Shown here: piece after piece, positions 32,690-45,169 of the stretch
Position numbering within the stretch: position 1 is the stretch's first letter
Layout of the letters: each line of letters starts with the position of its first letter
The notes under the pieces: model-generated
Seen by the model: the letters and a program-made list of their open reading frames with translations, nothing else
Told to the model about the DNA's origin: nothing
The model's database searches: none
Translations under genes and position numbers: made by a program
Source: Clitoria ternatea
Taxonomy: Eukaryota; Streptophyta; Magnoliopsida; Fabales; Fabaceae
Length of the DNA stretch: 64,000 bases
Assembly: GCA_037962975.1 (NCBI GenBank)
Contig: CM075673.1
Coordinates: 19,576,001 to 19,640,000 of the forward strand
Direction of reading: 5' to 3'

Positions 32690-34430
32690 ATGGATACAAA
32701 AGAGGTCATAGTGTCCTTGCCTAAGCCTTCTCCTTTCGATATAGGGGAACTTGCTGGCAAGGTGTTATATCTGTATCTAGATAAGTTGATATCTTTTTTT
32801 GACTCCACTTCTGAACCATCTCCTATATCACTGATATCTATGCTCACCTTTGGCTTCAGATTCTAGTTTTGTATACCACCACTTTGACAATATCCCTTTC
32901 TACCAGTGCATTCTTTTTCTGCAGCATGTTGTCAGACTAGTGGCTTTTGAAGGTTCTCACCATTTAGATATCACCAACAAGCAAATTATTATTATTATTG
33001 ATCTTGTAGACATGAATCTTATTATGGATCATATTGATTGGATCATAGAAAAGACCAAAGACTAGTACTTTTGGGTGCACTGAGAGTCAATTTCGATTAT
33101 GTCCTGATTGAAGAAGCGGAAAGGTGGAGTTGGATGAAGGTTATGTTTGGTTCCCAATTGGGTTAAAAAAATTCTACGGTCAAATAGAGTTTAAACTATC
33201 TTGAATGACGTGAAGGATCAATATTAACCCTTAAATTTTTCCATTTCCATAACTCTGTTTCCCCAACTATGAACCAAACAGGCTCAAAGTCCCTATCCAT
33301 TCCTCTGAAGAAAACAAAGATGATTTTTCCATAGTTACCCCTTAATAATTGACCAAATTTTCATTACTTGGGGTCACGTTATCTTTATATGTAAAACATG
33401 TGCTTCCCCAAGGTATGAGTGAAGTTCTCGCTTAATGAGTTTGAGATTGGGGTGCTAAAGTTTTTGGATGTCACCTTGAGCCAACTTCATCCAAACGGTT
33501 AAGGTCTAATGGTTTCCTTGGAGGTTTTAGGGAGGTACTTTAACTTTTGAACCAACCATGGCAATGTTCTTTCGATATGCTTGAATACGGAGGCGGGGTA
33601 ACCCAGATGGTGGGTTAAGTTTTGTTAACCTACGCTGCCAACGTAACATTGTAAATTTTGAACCGCTTGCATACTCTGCCAACATTACAAGCTAGTCTTT
33701 CAAACATTCATTTTATAAAGTTGTTGTCAAAGAAAAGAAGTTTGTATTTTGGGAGAATATTAATGGATTCTAGAAATTTTATACAAACTAGACACGCAAG
33801 CAATTTCTCTTAGAGAATGTGTGTTACATGGTGGATATATGTCAATTATCTTCAAGGCCAAAGAAGGTGGTGGATGCCTTTTCCAAGGCCACCAGGTTTA
33901 CACCCTTTCAATCCCAAAATTTGCTAAGGAGTTAAGAGATACAGGATGTATATCTTAAATCTCTTGGTTAATTTCTGATTTTCTCTGACTTTTTGTTTAC
34001 GCATGTGTTCATATGTTCAACTGGTATGCTAACTACTTTTTTTGTCCAATATGTAGGCATTATGGGGATTGACATTTTGACCGCCCTTCAAAAACAAATA
34101 AAAATAACAAATGTTTATGTTGTCATTACAAAAATAAAATCAAACCAAAAATTAAAAATGCCAAGACTATGAGCCTTTATGTTAATAAAGCCATTAAGAT
34201 CCATAAGATTGATGGACCGAAGCTAGAAAAAAGGAAACGACATTAGGGTAACGATAAAGGCCCCACATAGAGGAAGAAGTCAAAGGGTGAATCTTCAAAG
34301 CCAAAGAATCATGAGAAGCCCAATGGCAAAGGCAAGAAAATTGTTGACACCGGTATGGGGGAGTCCATACCGGAGAAGGAGATAGAGTTTGGCAGTTGTG
34401 AACAAGATATAATCATTATCACGTCCCACT
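32690..34430 (+). pseudogene. Broken frame resembling the plant 'putative gypsy-type transposon' (Transposase_28-like) domain
   Basis: Around 33415-33620 the plus strand reads LMSLRLGC-type sequence shifting into FLDVTLSQLHPN, then SLEVLGRYF and TNHGNV. This resembles the block FEVxVLxFLxVxxxQLHPNxW...LxxxF of the plant domain found in proteins associated with gypsy elements. Further downstream 33830-33990 reads QLSSRPKKVVDAFSKATRFTPF, and 34270-34430 reads a lysine-rich tail ending KEIEFGSCEQDIIIITSH and a stop. Numerous stops and shifts occur. The upstream open pieces 32690-32866 and 32850-33065 may belong to it. The family role is unknown. Confidence 0.4.
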
Positions 34431-34439
34431 AGACGTGCC

Positions 34440-34832
34440 AATAATTTATCCAATATGAGGGATAGATTTTTTGTATAGGTATCGATTTCTTAGTTCGTAT
34501 TTCTTACACCAGTCTAGTGGGGATTCGGTATTATGCCTATAAGTCTATTGGGGATTTCAAGGTCTTGGTGTGATTATGTCTAACAATCATTGATATCTCA
34601 TGTTGTGGGGAGAAATAGGATGTCGACTGCTAAGACACTTTGACACTCAAGTTAATACCAAATAATTAATATCGGGGCTCAAGTAATGAATTGGTGAACA
34701 TATCTTATACTATAGTAAATGAGTGGTATTTATAGAGTTGGGTGGTGGTGCTGTCCTGTGACCTTCTATAAAGCACCGGGAAAGCTGACATAGTTGTAGA
34801 CATTAATTTTTGACACCTCTATAAGTATGAAT
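34440..34832 (-). repeat. Tat-like LTR remnant
   Basis: It shares with 28008-28756 and 53877-54305 the box ACACTTTGACACTCAAGT (about 34638) followed by a GTGGTATTTATAGAG TATA-like box (34727). Ends are not clear. It stops where a new LTR begins at 34833. Confidence 0.4.
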
Positions 34833-37600
34833 TGTAACATCCTTAAAATTAAATTTTGGGGTAAATTATATTGGTCAATTAATTAGATTAAATGAGTGAA
34901 ATAATCCTTAAGTGGTTAAACTAATTTTTAGAATTTATCAAGGTAAGTTTCGAGTAATCGTTAATTACTTGATTAGTTTAAAAATTAACTAAACTAGCAC
35001 AAATACTTAAATGCCCTTAGATTCACATTTACCAATTCACCCTTTTTTCCTTTACTTTTACGCGTGCCTGCAGGAAGGAAATTAAAAAGCCCATTTTCCA
35101 TTTCACTATAATTCACGTGTGCCATTACTGGAAGGGGAAAAGAACATTTGCAATTCCATTTTCTTCTCTCTCGTAAGCAGCACATACAAAGGGAAAAAAT
35201 TTGCATTTCACTCCTTCTCCTCCGCGGAAATCACTGTTCCAATTCCACCATTCTCCCTTCCATTAATTTCTTCAATCTTCATCTTCTTCTCATTCTTCAT
35301 GATAGCCATAGTTGTACGGGGAGAAGCTTGATTTCTCCAAATTAGAGGTAAACCCATAAACCCTATTTCATTTTAAGTTGATATCTTCAAACCCAAATCT
35401 TTAATTCCTTCATTTATATGAATTTTAAGGTGGTTAAGGCTAGTTTCTTGGTTGTGGGTACCCCTCGGAGCTATTGAAGTTTTCATTTTCTTCGTTTTGG
35501 TAAGCTCTGCAGTAACCATTTGTTAGTTTAATCTTCATTATATGAAGTATGAGCATTAACGGAGTTAATTTTAATTTAGAAAATATTTCAGGGTCATTTT
35601 AGAGGCATTTCAAGTAACGGATAGCTTGGGGTTCATTCGGAGTTGAGTTTCGGAGGTTGACGACTTGATTCGATAAGTTGTTAGTCAATAAAATAATTGT
35701 TGGTGGCTTGTTTTGGCTCCGTTATATAGAATTTGAGTATTAATTAAATTAAATATAATTTAGGAATCATTTTAGAAGCGGTTCGGAGCTTGGGTATTGA
35801 TCGGAGGCAAATATCAGAGGCGAATAGCATTTATCGGTAAGTTATAATTACCGAATATCGAATATAATGTTAGTTATACGCTTCAAAGTATGAATTTAAT
35901 AGCGTACGAGTTATTAAAAAATTAAATTATTATGTTTTAGGATTTATAGAGGCTTCGAATTAGTGATCAGATAGTATTGGATAGCTCATGGAGCTTCTAA
36001 AATTGCTTATTCTAGGTAAGGAGAGCTTTACATTTTAAATGTATAGTTTATGGACGGGTACAGAGTTATATTGTTATATTATATGTTAAATGATGTGAAT
36101 CATGATGAATTAATATGTCAATTGTGAGTGACTTATGAAATACCCCGATTTCATGGTATCTGAGATATACGAATCATTGTGATAGATTTCGTCCATGGCT
36201 TGATGATTAAATTCCATGAGATGCGAATTGTGATTTGAAAACATTGTGATGCATGTATGTATAAAATGTAAAGCTTGATTTTATAGTACCTATGCATGAG
36301 ATGTAGTAGGATACTTGATTGATAATGTGAATTATTGTATGAGATACAATTGATAAATGCCGAGGGCATATGGCGTGAGACGCTTATTGATTGAAACGAA
36401 TTGATGATAATTATATGCATGAGATGCTATGAAAAACCTTGAGTGGGACTCAAGACAAGCATATTGAGTGGAACTCAGGGCTGCCGTAACACTTCTGCTG
36501 TCGCTGAGAGTGATTGTGTTACATGAGAGGGCAAACGGTTTGGTACCAGTAAAATGGTCGGATCAGCTGAGAGATGAATATATGGCTGAGAGCCTGTGTT
36601 ACAACACAAAACTTAATGATGAATAATTGGATCCAATTGATTGATTATGTATGTGAATTAATAAATATTATTGAGAACAATGTGATTTGTATGGCCATGT
36701 GTGTGTATGTTATTGAGAATAACATGAATGATATAGCCTTGAATGAGTTATGCGATTCATGATGAAATGATGTTATGTGAGTGATTATGTTGAATGGTAG
36801 TGTATGTGATTATTTGATTGAGATATCATATTGTGAGATAGAGAATTGGATAAGTGATCCAGTTGAGTAACTGTCATTTAACATGTATATTGCTCACCCC
36901 TATTTGTGGCTATATTTTTCAGTGGATTTAGGTCGTGACGGTGATTGGTGAGAGTTCACCATGTTCGAGCAATGAGCATTGTATATACTTTGTATATATA
37001 ATGTATGTAGTATTTTAGTAGTAGCCTTGGTCGGCTCCTGTGTAAACCTATTTTGATGATTGTATATATACATATATGAATGCTTAGTGAATTTAGGTAA
37101 CTGACGGCTTTAACTAGAAGCCTAGTTTAAATTCTAGATGTATACTTGTTATGAATAATGACATGGTAGAGAACGATGATGATATTTAGGTGTGGAGACC
37201 ATGGATGGTCCCACCATATACATGTGATGTTGATATATCCAGGAATGGTGATTAGTGTGATATTATTTGTTGAATGCCATGGATGGATCTATGAGCTTTT
37301 GGTGCATTGCATTTGATGACCAAGAAACTGTTGCATTGTATAAATGAGCAGAAATTGTTCATGTGTGTGGTTGAATTAGAAGGTGTGTGATATATGAGAT
37401 GAATTATACATTAGAAGGTTGATGGAATGATAGATAACGTTGTTGTATCGTTCCGAAACTCTGCTTTGAAATTAAAATTAATTTGCAAAAAATTTATTTA
37501 GGTTTTAAGCACCTTGTTTTAAATGTTATGATGTTTTATGAATCGATATGCCCCCTGGCCAATCCTTCATCCTCATTATTGATATCGACTCAGTGCGTGA
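34833..37600 (+). repeat. Long LTR, plus orientation, copy 1 (TGTAACATCC family)
   Basis: It starts TGTAACATCC. Landmarks shared with copies at 44349 and 50714 are a CT-rich leader (35220-35300), ACATTTTAAATGTATAGTTTATGGACGGG-like sequence near 36030, GAGTGGGACTCAAG repeats (36440), TTTGGTACCAGTAAAAT (36539), TGCTCACCCCTA...TTTTCAG (36890) and GTAGCCTTGGTCGGCTC (37021). The 3' end is not found. No protein is encoded; lineage is unassigned, though TGTAACATCC ends are common in long gypsy LTRs. Confidence 0.6.
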
Positions 37601-38499
37601 TATCTAGGTCATTTTGAGAATTGTCGTTATGGGACTTATGTTGGTATCGATATGGGCCCTTGATACGAATGCAAGTATCAAACCTAGATCGGTTATTATT
37701 ATATGGTATTTTTAAGAATTCAACTAAAAAACTTTTTAGGCATTATTGAATTATTAATTATTAATTTTATCTATATATAATGAATAAATAATTCAACGTT
37801 TATTATTAAGGTATTTTAGTAATTTAAAAATATTATTTGAAATTATTATGTTACTTTCGGTTGTGTTTCAATTTTTTTAAAAGAACATTTTGTTTCACTT
37901 TTTTAAATGTTTAGATCATTGATTCTATCTCTAAAATTTAACAAACATAAAACACAACACTAATTTCAAATACTCTATTCTCACTTGTATATTAAACGCC
38001 ACCTAATGTATGTCCTCAAAGAAGGAAACGCCGCCTTAAAATTATTCTTTACTTTATATGTAGGCATCTCATAAGCAAGCATGGTGTTTCAGTTTCCCAC
38101 ATGCCAACTAACAAAATAATCCCATTAAACGTACTATCTTCGCATAGTGGTCTTATAAATTCAGGCACTTAACTTTCAGTCGTAACCTTACTCATAATAA
38201 AAAGCAAAAAATTCCGACTTAAATTAATATAAATATAGTCTTGCTGATTTAAAGACAAAATTATTTTATTTTATCTTATCTGGTGCAAAATTGAATAGTT
38301 TAACCAAACTTTTCTTATAAACTAAAAAACTAATAATCCAATTAATCCACAGAAATATTAGACAATGAAAAAGAGCAAAACACACATTTGTTTCCAATTC
38401 TTAGAAATAGTATAAGAGAAAAAGAAAGAGGGAAAAAGATAAACTCACACAAGAACAATCAGCATAATCCTAAATCAACTTGAACTTTTTTATTACTTT
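37601..38499. other. Non-coding stretch; dispersed repeat at its left end
   Basis: 37605-37690 repeats the block at 31970-32085. The rest is A+T-rich without a recognisable gene. Confidence 0.5.
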
Positions 38500-38519
38500 T
38501 ATATATATATATATATATA

Positions 38520-38560
<41 letters not shown>
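38500..38560. repeat. (TA)n microsatellite
   Basis: About 60 bp of alternating TA, interrupted once by a C at 38521 and followed by GTATGTATATGTGTGT-like sequence. Confidence 0.95.
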
Positions 38561-38568
<8 letters not shown>

Positions 38569-40286
38569 ATGTGTCTGTGAGAGAGAGATTTTACTGTTGG
38601 GAAACTATCTCCATCAAAGTAAAGATAGTGGTTACGAAAATAACTTCTTTTGTTTTACTTGAATTTAAACATGTTGATATTTTCAACAAACCACATATTT
38701 TAACTACCTGATCTAGACCTAAAGCTGTTTTTTTTTCCTTCTCCAAAAACTACTCTTACAAAAAATGTCAATAATCGTTTCTATTTTTACTTTCTAGTGA
38801 GTTTTCCCAATTTGGAAGGAAAAGGCGTTGTTTCCCGTTAGACATATATGGAACTTGTTAAAACCTAAAATTACAGATTAAATTAGTTGTGGTTTGGAAG
38901 GGCATGTATAAGTACTAAAAGTCTAAAACCTGACGAATTAAAAAATTAAAAATCATAATAAAATATGATTATTAGAAACAAATAATTTATTCGTATTGAA
39001 AACAATAAAGTAATCAATGTTTACTTTTTAAAATAAAAAAAAATTATATAGGCCCTATTCCATAAAATTGATTGAAATTTTGAAATAGAAAAAACTCAAG
39101 AAATTATAAACCACATTAATGATGACAAATAAACTTCATACCATGACTAAAACTTGCTTGAAAACATATATATCCTAATTAACCAACCAATAAAAAAATT
39201 ACACTATCACTGATAACGAATTATTCCCTTATTGATGCCGTTAGAAATCCAGTTGGCTAGAATTGATCATTAAAAACATTTGTAAAAACCACTTTTTTGT
39301 AATCTCAGAAGCTCGCTTAGTTAACTGTTACAAATTAAAATCTCATTCTAAAAATTAGTATGGTTGGATTTGCTTTACATTCAACATGATTTATCATGTT
39401 AATAAATCATGTTTATTTGTATACAACAAATTGCTTTGTGATGAATGTAATTTATCACGTTGAAAAAGCAGAAATTGGAATCAAGCACAATGTGATTAAA
39501 CCACGTTCCAGCTGGTATTCATGCAACGTGCTTATAATTTTATACCAAACAAGGTCAACAACCAAACCAAACATTTTGTTCATTAAGAAAAAAACTCAAA
39601 CAACACATTAGGCCAGTTAAATAGAAAGAAACTGCTGTGTTTTAAACCAAAAATTGATTGTGAAGAAAACCTCATAAAGCAAAAGGAACATTTATTTAAT
39701 TAACTTACTAGAAGCAAAACTAATGGCAGGTTGGATAATAAGGCCAGTTTTGAGTGAAACAGCTTAATTGATTACTACACATTAATTCATAACTCGAAGT
39801 CCATCAGTTAGGCAATGACCTTGCTTGCCATAGGGTTTTTTTGGTGATCCAAGTTTGATGGAACTTATGATCTTCTAGCTAACATGTTCAGCTTTCTTCA
39901 CTTTTGCTTTAATATTCCCCTTTTCTTTGGCTCTCTCTCTCAATTTTCTCACATGCACATGATGCTGGTGATCTTACTTAAAAGAAAGGACTAATGAACT
40001 TTTCAAATTAAAACAGATAAATATATAGAACGACAATACAAACAAATAAAATAAAAGAAATGAAGAAATTGTGAATGTATATACTTATATTTACAACCCA
40101 ACAGAATGAATTTAATTTTTTGTAATGTGTGCCATAGAATGAATGGAAAGAATCAATCAACAATTGTATACAAGGCTAAATTAAAGAAGAAAACAATAAA
40201 GGTCATCAATCAATTAATGCTGAAGACAGATGAATTCTTGGTGTGGCTAATTTAAAAGGTAAGAAAAAAAGGGACAGAGTTGAACT
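38561..40286. other. Intergenic stretch downstream of the zinc-finger gene
   Basis: A+T-rich, with no coding frame, RNA gene or element end I can support. The part next to 40287 would include the 3' untranslated region of the zinc-finger gene. Confidence 0.6.
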
Positions 40287-41213
40287 TTAGTAATGGCAAT
40301 CCACCAAAGAAGTTGCAGCCAAGGCAATAACGTTTTCTTTGGACTGAAAAGGAAACAACTTGGATTCCCTGTGATCATCATCAGGTGCTGCAGGAAGATT
40401 CAAGTCCAGCTTCAAACAATCTTTGTGTTTCTTCACTTGTTGAATTTCATGGCTCCCATGATCACCTCCACTCATAGACACTGTTGTTGTTGGGGCACTC
40501 AGAAAATTCCTATGCCTCCTCATATGTCCCCCTAAAGCTTGCCCAGATGTGAACTCTGCCCCACATATTGAACACTCATGAACTTTGGATTTACTAGTTG
40601 TAGCAGTAGTTCTAATCATAGTGCTGTTATTATTATGTAAAGCCTTGTTGTTATTGGTTGATAATTGTAAGGTGAGGGTGGTGCATGTGGCGTCATCATA
40701 ATAATAATCATGATCATGATCCACTTGATCATTCACAAAAGTAGTTGTAAAAGCTCCTCCTTGTTTTTCTTCTCTAACATTTGGCTTAGGTTTCTTGTGG
40801 CTGGCTCTGTGGCCACCAAGGGCTTGGAAGGAAGGGAAGCAGCGGTTACAAGTCTTGCACTCATAAAGGTATAGCCCTGCCTTATTGCTGTGATGATTTA
40901 TTGGCGGTGGCTTTTGTGATGCTTTTGGGGCAAAATGATGATGATGGTGACCTTGAGCTAAGAGAATCAAACAATTGGCCATGTCATGATCCTCTTCTTC
41001 TGTTCTGTTGCTGAGTTCGTTTGAGGAGGTTGTTGTTATAGGGAGATCAAATCCTGAGGAATTATTATTGTCAGGGGCGGGGCTGCTAGAACATGTTGTG
41101 GACATGGTTAGCGTAAGAGGGGATGGTAACCTTTGACGCTTTGTGCGCTTTCCCTTCATTACTTGCATGTAATCCTTGTTATTACACAACACATGGTCCT
41201 CTTGGTCCTGCAT
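40287..41213 (-). CDS. ZAT5-like C2H2 zinc-finger transcriptional repressor
   Basis: The intact 308-residue frame, start ATG at 41213, has no introns, as usual for this class. Near the N-terminus (residues 20-28) is KGKRTKRQR, a basic nuclear-import-like block seen in ZAT5 proteins. An acidic EEEDHDMANCLILLAQG (L-box-like) segment is at about 76-92. Two plant-type C2H2 fingers follow: CKTCNRCFPSFQALGGHRASH (about 117-137) and CSICGAEFTSGQALGGHMRRH (about 215-235), both with the plant QALGGH DNA-contact motif. The LDLNLPA segment at about 272-278 is an EAR repression motif that recruits corepressors, and the C-terminus DCHY also matches ZAT5. Histidine and asparagine runs (HHHHH, NNNNS) expand the linkers. 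ZAT proteins act in the nucleus, often in stress or developmental signalling; the exact targets here are unknown. It is the only convincing host gene in the window. Confidence 0.93.
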   Translation of the reverse strand: MQDQEDHVLCNNKDYMQVMKGKRTKRQRLPSPLTLTMSTTCSSSPAPDNNNSSGFDLPITTTSSNELSNRTEEEDHDMANCLILLAQGHHHHHFAPKASQKPPPINHHSNKAGLYLYECKTCNRCFPSFQALGGHRASHKKPKPNVREEKQGGAFTTTFVNDQVDHDHDYYYDDATCTTLTLQLSTNNNKALHNNNSTMIRTTATTSKSKVHECSICGAEFTSGQALGGHMRRHRNFLSAPTTTVSMSGGDHGSHEIQQVKKHKDCLKLDLNLPAAPDDDHRESKLFPFQSKENVIALAATSLVDCHY

Positions 41214-41269
41214 GTTTGTTTTTTGTTCCTTTTGTGTCAGGTGAGAGACAACACAAATGAATGTTATTG

Positions 41270-41305
41270 AGAGAGAGATAGAGAGAAAAAAGAGAAGAGA
41301 GTGGA
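41270..41305 (-). promoter_or_regulatory. CT-rich leader of the zinc-finger gene
   Basis: The minus strand is a CTCTCT/TTCTC tract just upstream of the start codon, typical of plant 5' untranslated regions and Y-patch promoters. A TATA-like CTTATATTA lies upstream at about 41310-41318. Confidence 0.5.
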
Positions 41306-41309
41306 AGTT

Positions 41310-41318
41310 AATATAAGA
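41310..41318 (-). promoter_or_regulatory. Candidate TATA box of the zinc-finger gene
   Basis: The minus strand reads TTCTTATATTAAC about 100 bp upstream of the start codon. A second candidate, CCTATATATGAC, lies near 41408-41417. Confidence 0.4.
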
Positions 41319-41417
41319 ATGGTTTCAAAGTGGAGGGAGGGCAAAAGGCATAATACAGTAACGTGTTTAGGCTTTTTGCCAGAGTTGCGTTTCCAAAGTG
41401 GGAAGTCATATATAGGA

Positions 41418-44348
41418 GATGTTAAACAGGTGTGAAGTGTTGCGAAAGAGAGAAAGATGAAATGTTAAGCATGAGGAGGCGAGGAAACGAGTGAGATTCG
41501 GTTGGCTTTGAAGCAAACCCGTTACTTTTTAGCAACGTTTCCTTTCTGGAGGATGATTGGTTTGCAAGCCTGGAACCACACACAATTTTTGCAACACACA
41601 TTGGTTTTTTACTCTCTCCTTTTATTAGCTTTTCTTTACTTGTATTATTGTAGCACTATACAGCTTAATTAATTTAACTAATTATGACTAAATTTAAAAA
41701 CCAAGTGTACTCGTGATGCAAGATTTTCTTCCTTCCATGGCCATTACACCATTAATATTGACTATAAATGGAGTGGCTACTAATTAACCTACATGCAATT
41801 ATCTCCATGTGCTGTTGACCAACCATTTCTTGCTCAAATTATCACTACCTCCGTGGACTCACCACACACTCCAATAAAATCAACCTTCTCTATCAGAATC
41901 CATATCAATGGATATAACATGCTTCGCTATATATTTTATTCCAGTACTATATATGAAATGATAAATTTAATATTTATATTTATCGCATATTATGTTACAC
42001 CTCTCCTAATATGTATTACACTGCTGCGGGATGTAAAAAATGACATTGTTTTGATAAGTTAACTAAATTTCGTATTATTAATTTTTTTATTCAAATACGA
42101 AATTTTTAAACAAAAACTACCTGCTAAAGTTAACATAAATGTACTGCTAATATATCTTAAAATTAACATGAGTCTAATTTTTTTTTTTTTGATGACATGA
42201 TCATTATATGTGAAAAAGTTTCTTTTGTGGTCACCAAGTTAAATTATGGTTTTGGGTTTAAAAATCAGGTAATACAATATTGTTTAATTTTGATAAGACA
42301 TTTTTATTGTTTCTCGAAATTAAATAAGATATATCAAATAAAAATAATAAGATTACATGTTCAGTAGTAAATGTAAACTTTTTCAAAACCAAAATAAAAT
42401 GTAAATCGTTTTAGCATGGTGAAATATACTGCAATTTAACTTGGTGTTTATTATTTACATCATGTACTATTTGTCAAAATTATACGCATTATTTCTACCA
42501 AAAAAATTATAAGTATTATATAAATAATAACCAGAGATTATTATAATAATTATATATAATACTAGTAACATATATGATGCTGAAATTAACTCCCAGTATC
42601 GGAGTGATGCATCGACGAGCGATTTAATTTAAATTAGGTATGGAAATTGATAGATGGCAAAGTGACATGAATATTCGAGAAGAATGAATTTTCTTAAGAG
42701 AAATGAAGAAGAAAAGTAAAGAATAAGGTAATGGAGTATGTGGAAGTTGCAGCGGTTGTGGCGTAGGGGGTTTCGTGGTGTAAGGTGCCAAGATTGATGG
42801 AGATTCTTAGCGTAAGTAAACTCTTAGGAGAGGGTTTGTGAGGGGCACGTAAAGGCCATATATATAATAGCCACCAATTCAGCATTAGTTATTCTGCTAT
42901 AGTGCCCCAAAGCAAAGCATCTTCGTCAATACAAATCATTTTTTTTTAGGATTCTTCGCTACTCTCGCTTTTCCAATTCCACAGTTGAGGAGCAAATAAG
43001 AAACATAGATGATCGAAATCAACGACTGTCATTTTAAGGGAGTATGAGTTGTGAATTATGAGCAGGACAAATTTGATGAATAAGGAATACATCTAATCAA
43101 AACATATGTTAATGTTGGGTACCACATTGGCTACCCATGTATGTGCGACGCGTGGGGAAACTAATTGCATTTACCACTCGACCAACCCAATTGTTGGTTA
43201 AACAAATTTTAGAACCTTGCTATGGATGAGATATAATGGATATGTTGCTTACGGGATTATATACGAGGATAAATATTATTTGTGTTACATACGGTATTAC
43301 ATATTACTCATACAATAAGTTTAAATATGCAACAATGTTATATATACTACTTGTATGATGAAAATTTACAAATTAATTAAGAGGCTATACAATAAGTTGT
43401 TTCTAAGTGTGAGTAATTTATATTATAATTTTAGTTATAAAATTTATTAGAATAAATTAAAAATAAAATAAAAACAACTTACAACAGTTATAAATTATTT
43501 TCATAATCAAGTTTCTTAATGTTTCTCTCATAATTAACCAGATACTAAAGAATTAATAGTGTTAAAATTAATAATTTCAAGAAAATTATTTTTCTCAGGG
43601 TGTTTATTCTTCCATGGTTAATTATTTTAAAATAAATATAAAAGAAGAATGAAAAATATCATTATATGAAAACCATATATTGGTTTTACAAAAAAAAATT
43701 AAAAAATACAATAATAAACTTTAAAAATTTTAATAATTATATAGAATAAATAAAGGTAATAAACAACAAAAATATTAATTTACACTAAAGACAAAATAAT
43801 AAATTTAGTTCATGTGATTTACGATAGAGAGTCAACTCTATATATAAAGCATAATACTTCAATCCTATGAAATAACCAAGTAATAAAATTGCTTATATGT
43901 ACTTATTTCGAACATAAGTGTTTATTTCATACAATGATATGTGAGTCACATATAAAATATGAATGCACAATGCTTATTTTAAATTTATTAAAATAAATAA
44001 ATAATAACTTTAAGTCATAAGTTTTTTCATTACTAAGTTTCTCATAAATAGGCTTGATGTCATTTTTTCAATTGAACCAAGCTTAGGCTTTTTTAAAAGC
44101 TTCTTTAGTTAAACATGTCATATTTCATGTCGTCCAAAAAGTCTTTTAAACTTAACAAATTAGTCTTTTTAAATAAATATGCATGATATAATAATAATAA
44201 AATATTATTATAATTAATTTTATATAAAAATATATAAATTTTTATATCACAGATATGTTTATAAATTTACTTAATAGGTATTATTTCAAACATGTTTATA
44301 AATAGGCTGTCAGGACAAGTCGTGCTTTAAGAAAAGTCGGGTCAAACC
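41418..44348. other. A+T-rich intergenic stretch
   Basis: I see no intact gene. A short minus-strand frame (42885-42694) follows a TATATATA box (about 42856-42866) but has no known domain. A tRNA-like A-box string lies at about 43160-43205 on the minus strand. The part 44010-44340 resembles 60690-60900 in its AATAGGCTTGA and TTTTAAAAAGTC-type strings, a dispersed legume-type repeat. Confidence 0.5.
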
Positions 44349-45164
44349 TATAATATCTCAATTTTTAATTATTGGTTAATTTGATATTAATTAAATAATT
44401 ATTGAGATTGTTAAATTAATTCGAAAAGGACATGTTAATTTTTAGAATTAATCTCGGTAGTTTTGAGTAGCTTAAAGTAACCATATTAATTTTAAGAATT
44501 TACTGAAGAGGTGAAATTTATCAAATTGTCCTTAAGCACTAAAATTCAATTTTCACTCTTCCTCACTATTCATTCACGCGTAAAGGGGAAGGAGACTCAT
44601 GCAAATTCACTTTCCCTCCATCTCCTCCTTTCCACCCGCGACAACACCTCATCTTCCTCCTATTATCCTCTCAATTTCTCATTAAGGCAAGACCAAATTT
44701 CAAGCTTTATTTCTTTCCCTCTCTTACATAGGAAACATTAGAAAGGCTTGAGTTTCTCTATTTTCTCAATTTAAAGGTGAGTTTCAAATGACCCATATGT
44801 GAAATCGATCAAGCCCTTAGGTTTCAACTTGAAATCTTCGCATCTTCTTGGTTGTGGTTGTTTCGAGGTCATTTTGAATCCGTGGGCAATATCGGGTTTC
44901 TTGGTTCCTTCATTTTCAAGTAAACTTACAAATACCCACTTATGAAATTAGCTTAATTCTTCAATTCTGATCCTTAATTCCTTTTAAATTCATGTTTAGG
45001 TGTAGTTTTGGGACTGTTCTTAGTAGTAGGCAGTGTCGAAGCTTTGTGGAATTGATTATGAAACCCATCGGTGACTGTTCTATAAGTCGAGAGCTTCTGA
45101 ACCCTTGTTGTTTCGTCAAATTATTAATTTACCATGTTTTGGGTTTTCGATAAGTTAGGAAATA

Positions 45165-45169
45165 GCTAA
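45165..45169. repeat. Target-site duplication GCTAA (left)
   Basis: Repeated exactly at 46462-46466 after the solo LTR. Confidence 0.85.

Noticed and set aside
38480..38662. 60-residue plus-strand frame with a tyrosine-isoleucine run
   Set aside because: The run is the translation of the TA microsatellite.
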